Shown: positions 8,852-17,261 of the stretch, one piece after another
Layout of the letters: each line of letters opens with the position of its first letter
Position numbering within the stretch: position 1 is the stretch's first letter
From: Limimaricola pyoseonensis
Lineage (GTDB): Bacteria > Pseudomonadota > Alphaproteobacteria > Rhodobacterales > Rhodobacteraceae
Reading direction: 5' to 3'
DNA length: 64,000 nt
Assembly (NCBI RefSeq): GCF_900102015.1
Contig: NZ_FNAT01000001.1
Coordinates: forward strand, 620,001-684,000
Notes under the pieces: model-generated
Database searches by the model: none
The model's input: the letters and a program-made list of their open reading frames with translations, nothing else
Told to the model about the DNA's origin: nothing
Position numbers and translations under genes: made by a program

Positions 8852-9819
8852 CGCTGCGCGCGGTAGTCAGGGGCGTCGGCCATCACCTGCCCGAACGGGT
8901 GATGGAGAACGCCGAGTTCGAAGGCCTGGTCGACACCAGCGACGAGTGGATCCGCTCGCGCTCGGGGATCGAGCGGCGGCACATCGCCGCCGAGAACGAG
9001 ACCACGTCGAGCCTCGCCACCCGTGCCGCCGAGGCGGCGCTGCGCGACGCCGGGATGCAGGCCGACGAGATCGACGCGATCATCGTCGCCACCTCGACCC
9101 CCGACCTCACCTTCCCCTCCGCCGCGACCATGGTGCAGCACGCGCTCGGCCTGACGCATGGCTTCGCCTTCGACGTGCAGGCGGTCTGCGCGGGCTTCGT
9201 CTACGCGCTCTCCACCGCCAACGCGCTGATGCTGGCCGGCCAGGCCCGCCGCGTGCTGGTGATCGGCGCCGAGACCTTCAGCCGGATCATCGACTGGACC
9301 GACCGCTCGACCTGCGTGCTGTTCGGCGACGGCGCGGGCGCGCTGGTGCTCGAGGCGGTCGAATCCGAGGGCCTGTCGAGCGATCGCGGCATCCTCGCCG
9401 CCGATCTCAACTCCGACGGCCGGCACCGCGAGATCCTTTATGTCGACGGCGGCGTCTCGACCGGCGCCACCGGCCATCTCAGGATGGAGGGGCGCGAGGT
9501 GTTCCGCCACGCCGTCGAAAAACTGGCGCAGACCGCGCATCTGTCGCTCGACCAGGCCGGGCTGACGCCAGAGGACATCGACTGGGTGGTGCCACACCAG
9601 GCCAACATCCGGATCATCCAGGCCACGGCCAAGAAGCTGGGCCTGCCGATGGACAAGGTGGTGGTCACCGTGCAGGACCACGGCAACACCTCGGCGGCCT
9701 CGATTCCGCTGGCGCTGTCGGTCGGCCGGCAGCGTGGCCAGATCAAGGAAGGCGACCTGATCGTCACCGAGGCGATCGGCGGCGGGCTGGCCTGGGGCTC
9801 GGTGGTGCTGCGCTGGTAG
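8848..9819 (+). CDS. fabH: Beta-ketoacyl-ACP synthase III
   Basis: 323 residues. The catalytic triad is complete: Cys113 ([10 protein letters not shown]), His249 ([10 protein letters not shown]) and Asn279 (DHGNTSAAS). [17 protein letters not shown] near residues 28-43 is the FabH N-terminal signature. It condenses acetyl-CoA with malonyl-ACP to start fatty acid synthesis. The start codon overlaps the plsX stop by 4 bp. It supplies the pathway whose acyl-ACP product PlsX consumes, so the pair sets flux from initiation to phospholipid. Confidence 0.97.
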   Translation: MTLRAVVRGVGHHLPERVMENAEFEGLVDTSDEWIRSRSGIERRHIAAENETTSSLATRAAEAALRDAGMQADEIDAIIVATSTPDLTFPSAATMVQHALGLTHGFAFDVQAVCAGFVYALSTANALMLAGQARRVLVIGAETFSRIIDWTDRSTCVLFGDGAGALVLEAVESEGLSSDRGILAADLNSDGRHREILYVDGGVSTGATGHLRMEGREVFRHAVEKLAQTAHLSLDQAGLTPEDIDWVVPHQANIRIIQATAKKLGLPMDKVVVTVQDHGNTSAASIPLALSVGRQRGQIKEGDLIVTEAIGGGLAWGSVVLRW

Positions 9820-9880
9820 GACCGGCATGGTGCGGATTGCGCGACACACCGCGCGGGCGATCTGACACCGTCTCGAAACG

Positions 9881-9910
9881 TTGACTTGAAATCGCCGTCA
9901 CCGCTATGCT
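9881..9910 (+). promoter_or_regulatory. Candidate sigma-70 promoter of ihfA
   Basis: TTGACT (9881-9886), an 18 bp spacer and TATGCT (9905-9910) lie 24 bp before the ihfA start, with GGAGG following. This indicates ihfA can be transcribed independently of fabH. Only the boxes are seen; use is inferred. Confidence 0.55.
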
Positions 9911-9933
9911 GACGCCAGAGTTAGGAGGGCGCG

Positions 9934-10236
9934 ATGGCGGACAAGACATTGACTCGCATGGATCTTGCCGAGGCGGTGCATGAGGAGGTCGGCCTTTCGC
10001 GCAATGACAGCGCCGAACTGGTCGAAGCGGTGCTGAGCCACATCTCCGATGCGCTCGTCGCCGGCGAACAGGTCAAGATCAGCTCCTTCGGCACCTTCTC
10101 GGTGCGCGAAAAGGCGGCGCGGATCGGCCGCAACCCCAAGACCGGCGAGGAAGTGCCGATTCACCCCCGGCGGGTGCTCACCTTCCGCTCCTCGCATCTG
10201 ATGAAGGACCGGGTCGCAGCTGGCAACCGGAGCTGA
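9934..10236 (+). CDS. ihfA: Integration host factor subunit alpha
   Basis: 100 residues, the normal size. The N-terminal helices ([32 protein letters not shown]) dimerise. The beta-arm region [25 protein letters not shown] ends in the proline that intercalates and kinks DNA in the HU/IHF family. The N-terminal LTR.DL is typical of the alpha rather than beta subunit. IHF bends DNA at replication, recombination and promoter sites. It is followed after 7 bp by the MerR-type gene, a very common pairing in alphaproteobacteria. Confidence 0.95.
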   Translation: MADKTLTRMDLAEAVHEEVGLSRNDSAELVEAVLSHISDALVAGEQVKISSFGTFSVREKAARIGRNPKTGEEVPIHPRRVLTFRSSHLMKDRVAAGNRS

Positions 10237-10243
10237 GCCGCGC

Positions 10244-10846
10244 ATGGCCAAATCCGCCCACGCCTTCCGCACCATCGGCGAGGTGTCGAGCGCGCTCGAC
10301 ACCCCGGCCCACGTGCTCCGTTTCTGGGAAAGCAAGTTCCCGCAGGTGAAGCCGGTCAAGCGCGCCGGCGGCCGGCGCTACTACCGGCCCGAGGATCTCG
10401 CGCTTCTGGGCGGCATCAAGCTTCTGCTGCACGAGCAGGGCATGACCATCAAGGGCGTGCAGAAGCTCCTGCGCGAGAAGGGCGTGCGCCACGTCGCCGA
10501 CATGTCGACCCTGCCCACCGTCTCCGAAGACCAGATCGACGCCGCCCCCAGCCCCGCCTCGAGCCCCGCCCCGAACCCCGTCGCCCGCGGGCCCGAGCCG
10601 GAGGCGGCCGAGGTGCCGCACCTCGCCGCGCGCCCCGCGCCCGAGCACTACCCGGAGGCCGGCCGGCAGGCCCCGCGCGACCACGCGGCGGCGGCGGATA
10701 CGGCCCATTCCGCCGGGCCGCTGGTCTGGCTCGGCCGTGCCGATCCGGCCCGCATGAAGGCGCAGGCGGCGCGGATCGCGCCGCTCGTGGCGCGGCTCGC
10801 CGCGCTGCGCGAACGCATGGCCGGGGCCCGCGACGTCAGCCTCTGA
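10244..10846 (+). CDS. MerR family transcriptional regulator
   Basis: 200 residues. The N-terminal MerR winged helix-turn-helix is clear: [26 protein letters not shown] followed by the wing [39 protein letters not shown]. Metal-binding cysteines are absent, so it is not a metal sensor. The middle (residues about 100-145) is a Pro/Ala-rich linker, and the C-terminal helix ([23 protein letters not shown]) could be an oligomerisation coil. It forms a likely operon with ihfA (7 bp gap). The ligand and targets are unknown. Confidence 0.92.
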   Translation: MAKSAHAFRTIGEVSSALDTPAHVLRFWESKFPQVKPVKRAGGRRYYRPEDLALLGGIKLLLHEQGMTIKGVQKLLREKGVRHVADMSTLPTVSEDQIDAAPSPASSPAPNPVARGPEPEAAEVPHLAARPAPEHYPEAGRQAPRDHAAAADTAHSAGPLVWLGRADPARMKAQAARIAPLVARLAALRERMAGARDVSL

Positions 10847-10869
10847 GCGGGTGGATTTTTCCCGCTTTT
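10846..10869 (+). terminator. Short terminator hairpin after the MerR gene
   Basis: AGCGGG (10846-10851) pairs with CCCGCT (10861-10866) around a T-rich loop and runs into TTTT. The stem begins on the last base of the merR stop codon. It is modest in strength. Confidence 0.5.
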
Positions 10870-10911
10870 CGGCTTGCCCTCCCCCGGTGAATGGGGCATC
10901 AGGGCGTCAGT

Positions 10912-10988
10912 CGGGCTATAGCGCAGCCTGGTAGCGCGTCCGTCTGGGGGACGGAAGGTCGCAGGTTCGAGTCCTGCTAGCCCGACCA
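10912..10988 (+). tRNA. tRNA-Pro (anticodon GGG)
   Basis: A complete 77-nt cloverleaf. The 7 bp acceptor stem CGGGCTA (10912-10918) pairs with TAGCCCG (10978-10984); discriminator A and an encoded CCA follow (10986-10988). The anticodon stem TCCGT/ACGGA closes the loop CTGGGGG, giving anticodon GGG, which reads CCC. The T-arm has GGTTCGAGTCC and the D-arm has AGCGCAGCCTGGTAGCGC. Confidence 0.97.
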
Positions 10989-10997
10989 ACACACGAC

Positions 10998-11024
10998 CGC
11001 CCGCCGCCCCAAAAGCGGCGGGCG
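10998..11024 (+). terminator. GC-rich hairpin downstream of tRNA-Pro
   Basis: A perfect 10 bp stem (10998-11007 with 11015-11024) with a CCCAAAA loop, followed by TCGTCGTTTC rather than a clean T-run. It is the likely 3' end of the tRNA transcript, 10 nt past the CCA. Confidence 0.55.
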
Positions 11025-11046
11025 TCGTCGTTTCAGGGGAGGGAAA

Positions 11047-12123
11047 ATGACCGGAGTTCTGCCCAGACAGCGCATCGCCGCGCTGATCGAGAGCGGCGCG
11101 ATCTCGGCCGAGCCGGCCATCGCCGCGGCCCAGATCCAGCCCGCCAGCCTCGACCTCCGGCTCGGCCCCGTGGCCTACCGCGTCCGCGCCTCCTTCCTCG
11201 CGGGCCAGGGCCGCAGCGTCGCCGAGCGTCTGTCGGAGTTCGAGATGCACCGCATCGACCTGACCGACGGCGCGGTGCTGGAGAAGGGCTGCGTCTACGT
11301 CGTGCCCCTGATGGAACGGCTCGACCTGCCCCGGGACATCCAGGCCGTCGCCAATGCCAAGAGCTCGACCGGCCGGCTCGACCTGCTCACCCGCCTCATC
11401 ACCGATGGCGGCACCGAGTTCGACCGCATCGGCCCCGGCCATTCCGGCCCGCTCTATGCCGAGATCTGCCCGCGCAGCTTCTCGGTGCTGGTGCGGCCGG
11501 GGATGCGGCTCAACCAGATCCGCTTCCGCGACGGGCAGGCCGTGCTCGACGACGCCGAGCTCGCCGCGCTGCATGCGCGCGAGCCGCTGGTCGACGGCGA
11601 GCCGGTGATCTCGGAGGGCCTCGGCTTCTCGGTCGATCTCTCGCCCGAGCTCGGCCCCCGCGCCGGCTGGCGCGCCAAGCCGCATGCCGGGGTGATCGAT
11701 CTCGACCGGATCGGCCATTACGACCCGTCCGAGTTCTGGGAAAGCGTGCCGGTCTCGAATGGCGGCATCGTGCTCGACCCGGGCGCCTTCTACATCCTCG
11801 TTAGCCGCGAATCCGTGGTGATCCCGCCCGACTACGCCGCCGAGATGTCGCCCTACCTCGCCATGGTGGGCGAGTTCCGGGTGCATTACGCGGGCTTCTT
11901 CGATCCGGGCTTCGGCCATGACGCCGCCGGTGGGCGCGGCTCGCGCGGGGTGCTCGAGGTGCGCTGCCACGAGGCGCCCTTCGTGCTCGAGCACGGGCAG
12001 GTGGTCGGCCGTCTGGTCTACGAGCGCATGGCCGAGCGGCCCGACACGCTCTACGGCCGCGGCATCGCGTCGAACTACCAGGGCCAGGGGCTCAAGCTCT
12101 CCAAGCAGTTCCGGGACGTCTGA
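11047..12123 (+). CDS. dcd: 2'-deoxycytidine 5'-triphosphate deaminase, double-domain type
   Basis: 358 residues, about twice the length of a classic Dcd subunit, as in the alphaproteobacterial family. Two dUTPase-like jelly-roll repeats are visible. The first contains IQPASLDLRLG and the active-site segment VANAKSSTGRLDLLTRLITDG; the second contains VLDPGAFYILVSRE and MVGEFRVHYAGFFDPGFG. The C-terminal NYQGQGLKLSKQF is typical. The enzyme converts dCTP to dUTP, the entry to dTMP. It has AGGGGAGGG before the ATG and stands alone between tRNA-Pro and the convergent GGDEF gene. Confidence 0.93.
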   Translation: MTGVLPRQRIAALIESGAISAEPAIAAAQIQPASLDLRLGPVAYRVRASFLAGQGRSVAERLSEFEMHRIDLTDGAVLEKGCVYVVPLMERLDLPRDIQAVANAKSSTGRLDLLTRLITDGGTEFDRIGPGHSGPLYAEICPRSFSVLVRPGMRLNQIRFRDGQAVLDDAELAALHAREPLVDGEPVISEGLGFSVDLSPELGPRAGWRAKPHAGVIDLDRIGHYDPSEFWESVPVSNGGIVLDPGAFYILVSRESVVIPPDYAAEMSPYLAMVGEFRVHYAGFFDPGFGHDAAGGRGSRGVLEVRCHEAPFVLEHGQVVGRLVYERMAERPDTLYGRGIASNYQGQGLKLSKQFRDV

Positions 12124-12202
12124 GCCGGCGGCGCGGCCGCGCCGGCCACGCACCCACCAAAACGGCACCGGCCCACGCCAGAAGCACGGTCCGGGCCCGC
12201 CA

Positions 12203-13720
12203 TCACTCGCCTACCCGCCCCTCGTCCGCCCCGTGGTGGGCGCGGTCGCCGGCCCGCCGTCCAACCCTGACCTCGCTCTCATCCTCGGCCTCGCTCTCGG
12301 TTTCGGAGGGCCGCGTCGCGCCCCCCTCCGGCGGCAGCGGCGGCTCGACCCGGTTCCGCCCGGCCTGCTTGGCACGGTAGAGCGCCGCGTCGGCGCGGCT
12401 CAGCGCCGCCTCGAGCGTCTCCTCCCCCGGCAGAAGCTCGGCACAGCCGAGGGACACCGTGACCGGGGCCGAGCCGTCGGGCAGCCGCAGCCGCGTCTCG
12501 AAGCAGTGCCGCACCCGTTCCGCCAGCGCCATCGCCCCGACCAGCCGGGTCGTTGTCAGGATCAGCAGGAATTCCTCGCCGCCCCAGCGCACCGCGAGGT
12601 CCGAGCGGCGCAGCCAGCCCGGCAGCAGCCGCCCCACCTCGCGCAGCACCCGGTCGCCCTGGGCATGGCCGAAGCGGTCGTTGATCGCCTTGAACTGGTC
12701 GATGTCGAGCAGCACCACGGCAAGGCCGGTGCCCTGCCGCACCGCCGCGGCCACGGATCGGCGCGCGAAGAGGTCGCTCGCCCGGCGGTTGGCGAGGCCC
12801 GTCAGCGCATCGGTGACCGAGGCCCGCTCCAGCGCCGCGAGATGCCGCTGCCGGGCGTTCTCGGCCTGCGCCAGGATCGCCATGGTCGAGATCAGCCCGG
12901 CGGCGGCGAGCACCAGCATCGCCGTCACGAAGAGCGGCGCCGCATCTTCCCAGTGGCCGGGGCGGACCTGCAGCAGCATCAGCCCGCCCAGCCACAGGCC
13001 CGATAGCGCCAGCAGGAGCTGCCGGCGCAGCAGGGTCGAGACCGCCCCGTCCGAGATCAGCACCCTCAGCGCGAGCGGGTCGAGATGCCGGTCGGCCGTG
13101 GCGCAGGCCAGCAGCAGGCAGATCAGCATGGTGACCGGCGACATGCCACCGACCCCGGAGGACAGCGCGTAGCTGTAGGCGACAAGCACGGTGCCGCACA
13201 GGCCGATGGCGGCCAGCAGCGCCGCCATGCCGGCCGAGGCGCGCGGCCATATCAGGATCGCGGCGGCGATCGCCCCCAGCGCCGTGGCGGCATAGGGCCC
13301 GGTGCCGATCTCGGGTCGGAGCGGGCCCGCGCCGATCCAGGCGTCGATCCAGGCGCCGAGCGGCACGGGCCCCGGCGCCAGCGTCAGCTCCGTCGCGCGC
13401 AGCGCCACCAGAGTCAGCGCCGCCGACGCCAGCAGGCGCGGCAGCCGCCCGTCCCTGCCCCCGTTGCGCACCGACAGCCGCGACAGCGCCAGCAGGAGCC
13501 CGATAAGCGCCGTCAGCAGATGCGTGCCGCCGCCATCGGCGACCGGCAGGTAGAGCCAGCGGATGTCAAGGACATGGCCCGCGGCCGAGGCGAGGCAGAG
13601 CACCCCGGCCGCCGCCGCGAGCCACGGCCTGACCCGTTGCACCCGGCGCACCAGCCGGATCGCCGCGCGCACCTCGCCGAAGCTGCGGGTGGACAGTTGT
13701 CTGGCCTGCTCGAGCGGCAT
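12203..13720 (-). CDS. Membrane diguanylate cyclase (GGDEF domain)
   Basis: The ATG at 13720 gives 505 residues; an upstream start at 13783 has less support. The first roughly 290 residues hold about seven to eight hydrophobic segments with no recognised sensor family. The C-terminal GGDEF domain is complete: DALTGLANRRA, ...VVLLDIDQFKAINDRFGHAQGD, and the active-site RWGGEEF. An RRSD motif five residues before GGEEF matches the allosteric I-site, so product inhibition by c-di-GMP is expected. The chain ends in an acidic/Arg tail (PSETESEAEDESEVRVG...). No EAL or phosphodiesterase partner is nearby. Confidence 0.9.
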   Translation of the reverse strand: MPLEQARQLSTRSFGEVRAAIRLVRRVQRVRPWLAAAAGVLCLASAAGHVLDIRWLYLPVADGGGTHLLTALIGLLLALSRLSVRNGGRDGRLPRLLASAALTLVALRATELTLAPGPVPLGAWIDAWIGAGPLRPEIGTGPYAATALGAIAAAILIWPRASAGMAALLAAIGLCGTVLVAYSYALSSGVGGMSPVTMLICLLLACATADRHLDPLALRVLISDGAVSTLLRRQLLLALSGLWLGGLMLLQVRPGHWEDAAPLFVTAMLVLAAAGLISTMAILAQAENARQRHLAALERASVTDALTGLANRRASDLFARRSVAAAVRQGTGLAVVLLDIDQFKAINDRFGHAQGDRVLREVGRLLPGWLRRSDLAVRWGGEEFLLILTTTRLVGAMALAERVRHCFETRLRLPDGSAPVTVSLGCAELLPGEETLEAALSRADAALYRAKQAGRNRVEPPLPPEGGATRPSETESEAEDESEVRVGRRAGDRAHHGADEGRVGE

Positions 13721-13863
13721 GGCGGCGTTCCTGTACGGGACGGGCCCCACCGCGCAGGCGGGGCGGATCGTCGGCAGGATCACCGGCTTGGCTTAAGAAG
13801 CCCTTGATACGACGGAATTGTCATCATTTCGCCGCCGCACGACGCCACGTCGGGCCGCGGGGC

Positions 13864-14496
13864 TTAGCCTTCGAACAGGCTTTCCTGCGATTCGCCCTCC
13901 GGCTCATCGCCGCCTTCGCCGAAGCCCGGCGGCGGGCGATTCTCCAAAAGGCCCGAGGCGCGCAGCTCCTTCAGCCCCGGCAGGTCGCGCGGGCTCTCCA
14001 GCCCGAAATGGTCGAGGAAGTCGCCCGTGACCACGAAGGTGGCGGGCCGGCCCGGCGTCATCTTGCGCCGCCCCAGCCGCACCCAGCCCATATCGACGAG
14101 CTGGTCGATCGTGCCGCGGCTGACCGAGACGCCGCGGATCTCCTCGATCTCGGCGCGGGTCACCGGCTGGTGGTAGGCGATGATCGCCAGAGTCTCGGTC
14201 GCCGCGCGGCTGAGCCTGCGCGTCTCGACCGCGTGGCGCTGCAGCAGGTGGCCGAGATCGGGCGCGGTGCGGAAGGCCCAAGCTTCGCCCGCCCGCGTCA
14301 GCGTCACGCCGCGCCCCTCGTAACGCGTCCTCAGCGCGGCCAGGGCCGCGTCGATATCGGTGCCCTCGGGCAGGCGCTTTTCCATGTCAGACCGGCTCAG
14401 CGGTTCGGCCGAGGCAAAGAGCATGGCCTCGACCATGCGCTCGGCCTCGGCGAGCGGCGGGGCGTCGAACTGGCTTTGCTGCGGCGCTTCGGTCAT
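13864..14496 (-). CDS. scpB: Segregation and condensation protein B
   Basis: The ATG at 14496 gives 210 residues and overlaps the scpA stop by 4 bp (ATGA). A longer frame reaching 14637 runs backwards through scpA and is not real. The protein has the paired winged-helix structure of ScpB: AERMVEAMLFASAEPLSRSDME and LSRAATETLAIIAYHQPVTRAEIEEIRGVSVSRGTIDQLVDMGWV. The C-terminus is acidic and Gly/Pro-rich. With ScpA and SMC it forms the condensin that organises and segregates the chromosome. Confidence 0.95.
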   Translation of the reverse strand: MTEAPQQSQFDAPPLAEAERMVEAMLFASAEPLSRSDMEKRLPEGTDIDAALAALRTRYEGRGVTLTRAGEAWAFRTAPDLGHLLQRHAVETRRLSRAATETLAIIAYHQPVTRAEIEEIRGVSVSRGTIDQLVDMGWVRLGRRKMTPGRPATFVVTGDFLDHFGLESPRDLPGLKELRASGLLENRPPPGFGEGGDEPEGESQESLFEG

Positions 14497-15275
14497 GCGC
14501 GGTCCTTCCGGCGGATCTGGATCGGGGCGAAGCTCTCGCCCTGTCGGATTTCGATGCGGCCTTCCTTCGCGAGTTCCAGCGAGGCGGCGAAGGTCGCGGC
14601 GGTGGCCGATCGGCGCTTTTCCGGCTCGGCGTGCCACTCCTCGGGCAGATAGGCCGAGATGTCGGCCCAGTCGGCCGCCTCGCCGATCACCGCGCGCAGC
14701 CGGTCGAGCGCCTGCTCCATGGTCATCAGCTTGGAGCGGTCCATCACGAAGGGCCGGAACTCGTCGCGGGTGCGGACGCGGGCATAGGCCTGCAAGAGGT
14801 CCAGCAGCCCCGCGTGATGCACGGTCGAGCGGTGCACCTCGACCTCCTCTGTGGCGCCGCGGGCAAACACGTCCTGCCCGAGCCGCGGCCGCGCCATCAG
14901 CTGGCCCGCCGCCTCGCGCATCGCCTGCAGCCGCTCCAGCTGGAAGGCCAGATGCGCGGCCATCTCCTCGCCCGAGGGGCCCTCGGCCTCCGGGTCGGGC
15001 GGCAGCAGCAGCCGCGACTTCAGGAAGGCGAGCCAGGCCGCCATCACGAGGTAATCCGCCGCCAGCTCGATCCGCAGCTTGCGGGCGCGCTCGACGAAGG
15101 CGAGGTACTGCTCGGCCAGCGCCAGGATCGAGACCTGCCGCAGGTCGACCTTCTGGCTGCGCGACAGCGTCAGCAGCAGGTCGAGCGGCCCCTCGAAGCC
15201 CGCGACGTCGACGATCAGCGCCTCGGCGGCGCGACGTTCCTCGACCGTGGGGGTGAAATCCTGCCCGCCATCCAT
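14493..15275 (-). CDS. scpA: Segregation and condensation protein A
   Basis: 260 residues from an ATG at 15275 that overlaps the nagZ TGA by one base (TGATG); a GTG at 15278 is an alternative. The kleisin N-terminal motif VAGFEGPLDLLLTLSRSQKVDLRQVSILALAEQYL is clear, and the C-terminal winged helix (AATFAASLELAKEGRIEIRQGESFAPIQI) binds SMC. It is coupled to both neighbours, so nagZ-scpA-scpB are translated together. This is the usual order in Rhodobacterales. Confidence 0.96.
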   Translation of the reverse strand: MDGGQDFTPTVEERRAAEALIVDVAGFEGPLDLLLTLSRSQKVDLRQVSILALAEQYLAFVERARKLRIELAADYLVMAAWLAFLKSRLLLPPDPEAEGPSGEEMAAHLAFQLERLQAMREAAGQLMARPRLGQDVFARGATEEVEVHRSTVHHAGLLDLLQAYARVRTRDEFRPFVMDRSKLMTMEQALDRLRAVIGEAADWADISAYLPEEWHAEPEKRRSATAATFAASLELAKEGRIEIRQGESFAPIQIRRKDRA

Positions 15276-16270
15276 CACGCGGTCTCCCCGGTCAGTTCGG
15301 CCAGCTCCGCCTCGAGCGCGGCGATGTCGGCGGCCTCCGGCGCGCGGCGCTGCGCCAGCGCCGCGTCGCCGCGGCGGCGCGCGGCCTCTGTCATCCGGCC
15401 GGAGGCGGCGACGACCTCCGCCATCTCGTCCCGGTCGCCGTTGCAGTGCAGCACGAGATCGCAGCCCGCCTCGAGGCTGTCGGCGGCGCGCGCGCCGATC
15501 CGGCCCGACAGCGCCTCCATCGACAGGTCGTCGGTCATCAGCAGCCCGTCGAAGCCGATCTCGTCGCGGATCAGCTTCATCGCCTCGGCGCTGGTGGTGG
15601 CCGGCAGCTCCGGGTCCACCGCCTCGAGCACGATATGCGCGGTCATGCCCATCGCCATGTCATTGAGCGCCTTGAAGGGCGCGAAGTCGCGCGCGCGCAG
15701 CGCCTCGAGCGGCACCGAAACGCGCGGCAGCGCCTTGTGGCTGTCGACCCGCGCCCGGCCGTAGCCGGGGATGTGCTTCAGCACCGGCAGCACGCCGCCC
15801 GCCAGCATCGCCTCGGCGGCGGTGCGGGCGGCTTCGACCACCTCCGCGACCTCGCCGCCATAGAGGCGGTTGCGCAGGATGTGATGCGTCTCGGGCTCGA
15901 CCAGATCGGCGAGCGGCGCGCAGTTCACGTCGATGCCGACCTCGTTGAGCTGCTGCGCGATCAGCCGGTGGCGCACCCATTGCGCGCGCATCGGGTCCTT
16001 CGCGCGGCGCATCTGCTCCAGCGCCGGCAGGAATTCCTGCCAGTGCGGCGCGCGCATCCGCTGCACGCGGCCGCCCTCCTGGTCGATCAGGATCGGCGCC
16101 TCGCGCCCGAGCGCGTCGCGCAGCGCCCCGGTCAGCCGGCGCAGCTGGGCGCGGCTCTCGACGTTGCGCGCGAACAGGATGAAGCCCCAGGGGTCGGCCT
16201 CGCGGAAGAAAGCCGCCTCGGAGGCGTCGAGCGACGGCCCGGAGGGGCCGAGAATGCAGGCAGAGGTCAT
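15275..16270 (-). CDS. nagZ: Beta-N-acetylhexosaminidase NagZ (GH3)
   Basis: 331 residues; the ATG at 16270 overlaps the stop of the SPOR gene by 4 bp. GH3 features: IDQEGGRVQRM (64-72), the substrate lysine-histidine KHIPG (165-169), the acid/base dyad DSH (176-178) and the nucleophile region MTDDLSM (245-251). In most NagZ proteins the motif reads KHFPGHG; here it is KHIPGYG, with Tyr170 for the usual His. The enzyme removes GlcNAc from recycled muropeptides in the cytosol. Confidence 0.95.
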   Translation of the reverse strand: MTSACILGPSGPSLDASEAAFFREADPWGFILFARNVESRAQLRRLTGALRDALGREAPILIDQEGGRVQRMRAPHWQEFLPALEQMRRAKDPMRAQWVRHRLIAQQLNEVGIDVNCAPLADLVEPETHHILRNRLYGGEVAEVVEAARTAAEAMLAGGVLPVLKHIPGYGRARVDSHKALPRVSVPLEALRARDFAPFKALNDMAMGMTAHIVLEAVDPELPATTSAEAMKLIRDEIGFDGLLMTDDLSMEALSGRIGARAADSLEAGCDLVLHCNGDRDEMAEVVAASGRMTEAARRRGDAALAQRRAPEAADIAALEAELAELTGETA

Positions 16271-17199
16271 CGCACCACCACGGGAATGCAGGCCGCGTCC
16301 TCGGCCACGAGGGCGGCGCAGAAGCGGCGGGCGTCGGCGAGGTCCTCGAAGCCGGTGGCGCGCAGCCGGAAGAAGGTGCGCCCGCCGCTCATCGCCTCCT
16401 GCACCAGCCGCTCGCGGCCGTTGAACAGCTCGCCGAAGCGGCCGGTCAGGCGGCCCCATTCGCGGCCCGCCACCTCGGGGCTGTCGAAGGCGCCGAGCTG
16501 CACGAGGCTGGTGCCCGGCGCGATCTCGCGGGTCGAGACCGCGACCGGCGCGGCCTCGGTCTCGGGGGCCGTGGCGGTGGCGGCGGCGATGGCGGTGGCC
16601 GGCCGCAGCGCGCGCGGGCGCAGCGCCGGGCGCATCGGCGCGCCGCTGCTCGGCGCGGCACCGGCCACGACGCCGGAATCGACGGCGGCGATCACCTCGG
16701 GCGACGGCCCGGCGATCACGTTCGGGGCCGGGGCGGCCGGTTCCTCGACGCCGGCGGCGATCCGGTCGGCCAGCACGGCAATGTCCTCGGCGGTCATCGG
16801 CTTGGACGGGTCGAAGCTCGGCGCCTCGCCGGCGCGGCGCTCGTCGGCCTCGGCGGTGGGCTGCACCATCAGGTCCTCCTCGGTCAGGCCGGGCGCGCGC
16901 GGCGCCAGAACCAGGCGTTCCTCGGGGCCCGCGGCCTCGCCCATCGCGGCGATGTCGTTGACCGCGAGGCCGGTGTGCAGCGCGATCTCGCCGCCCGGGT
17001 TCTTGGGCGCCTCGCGCATCGGGCCCTGCATGGCGCGCACCACCGGGATGCCGGTGACGTCGCGCATCCACAGCTTGTAGCCCCACACGCCGAGGCCGAC
17101 GACCAGCGCGAGCGAGGTCAGCGCCCCCGCATGGCGCAGCAGCAGCGCGGCCCGTCCGGCCAGTCGGGTCGCGAGACCCGGCTCCTCGGGATGTGACAT
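16267..17199 (-). CDS. SPOR domain-containing inner-membrane protein
   Basis: 310 residues from the ATG at 17199 (MSHPEEPGLATRL). One transmembrane helix near residues 28-47 (ALTSLALVVGLGVWGYKLW) gives a short cytosolic N-terminus and a long periplasmic part. The middle (about 80-225) is low-complexity and Pro/Ala/Glu-rich. The last 80 residues form a SPOR domain: TSLVQLGAFDSPEVAGREWGRL ... GRTFFRLRATGFEDLADARRFC. SPOR domains bind denuded glycan strands at the septum. Position between argS and nagZ with overlaps is conserved in the clade. Confidence 0.9.
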   Translation of the reverse strand: MSHPEEPGLATRLAGRAALLLRHAGALTSLALVVGLGVWGYKLWMRDVTGIPVVRAMQGPMREAPKNPGGEIALHTGLAVNDIAAMGEAAGPEERLVLAPRAPGLTEEDLMVQPTAEADERRAGEAPSFDPSKPMTAEDIAVLADRIAAGVEEPAAPAPNVIAGPSPEVIAAVDSGVVAGAAPSSGAPMRPALRPRALRPATAIAAATATAPETEAAPVAVSTREIAPGTSLVQLGAFDSPEVAGREWGRLTGRFGELFNGRERLVQEAMSGGRTFFRLRATGFEDLADARRFCAALVAEDAACIPVVVR

Positions 17200-17261
17200 C
17201 GTCGCTCTCCGTCGCGGGGGTGGGCCCCCGTCGCCCTGTTCGCCTCGCCCCGGGGCTAGGG

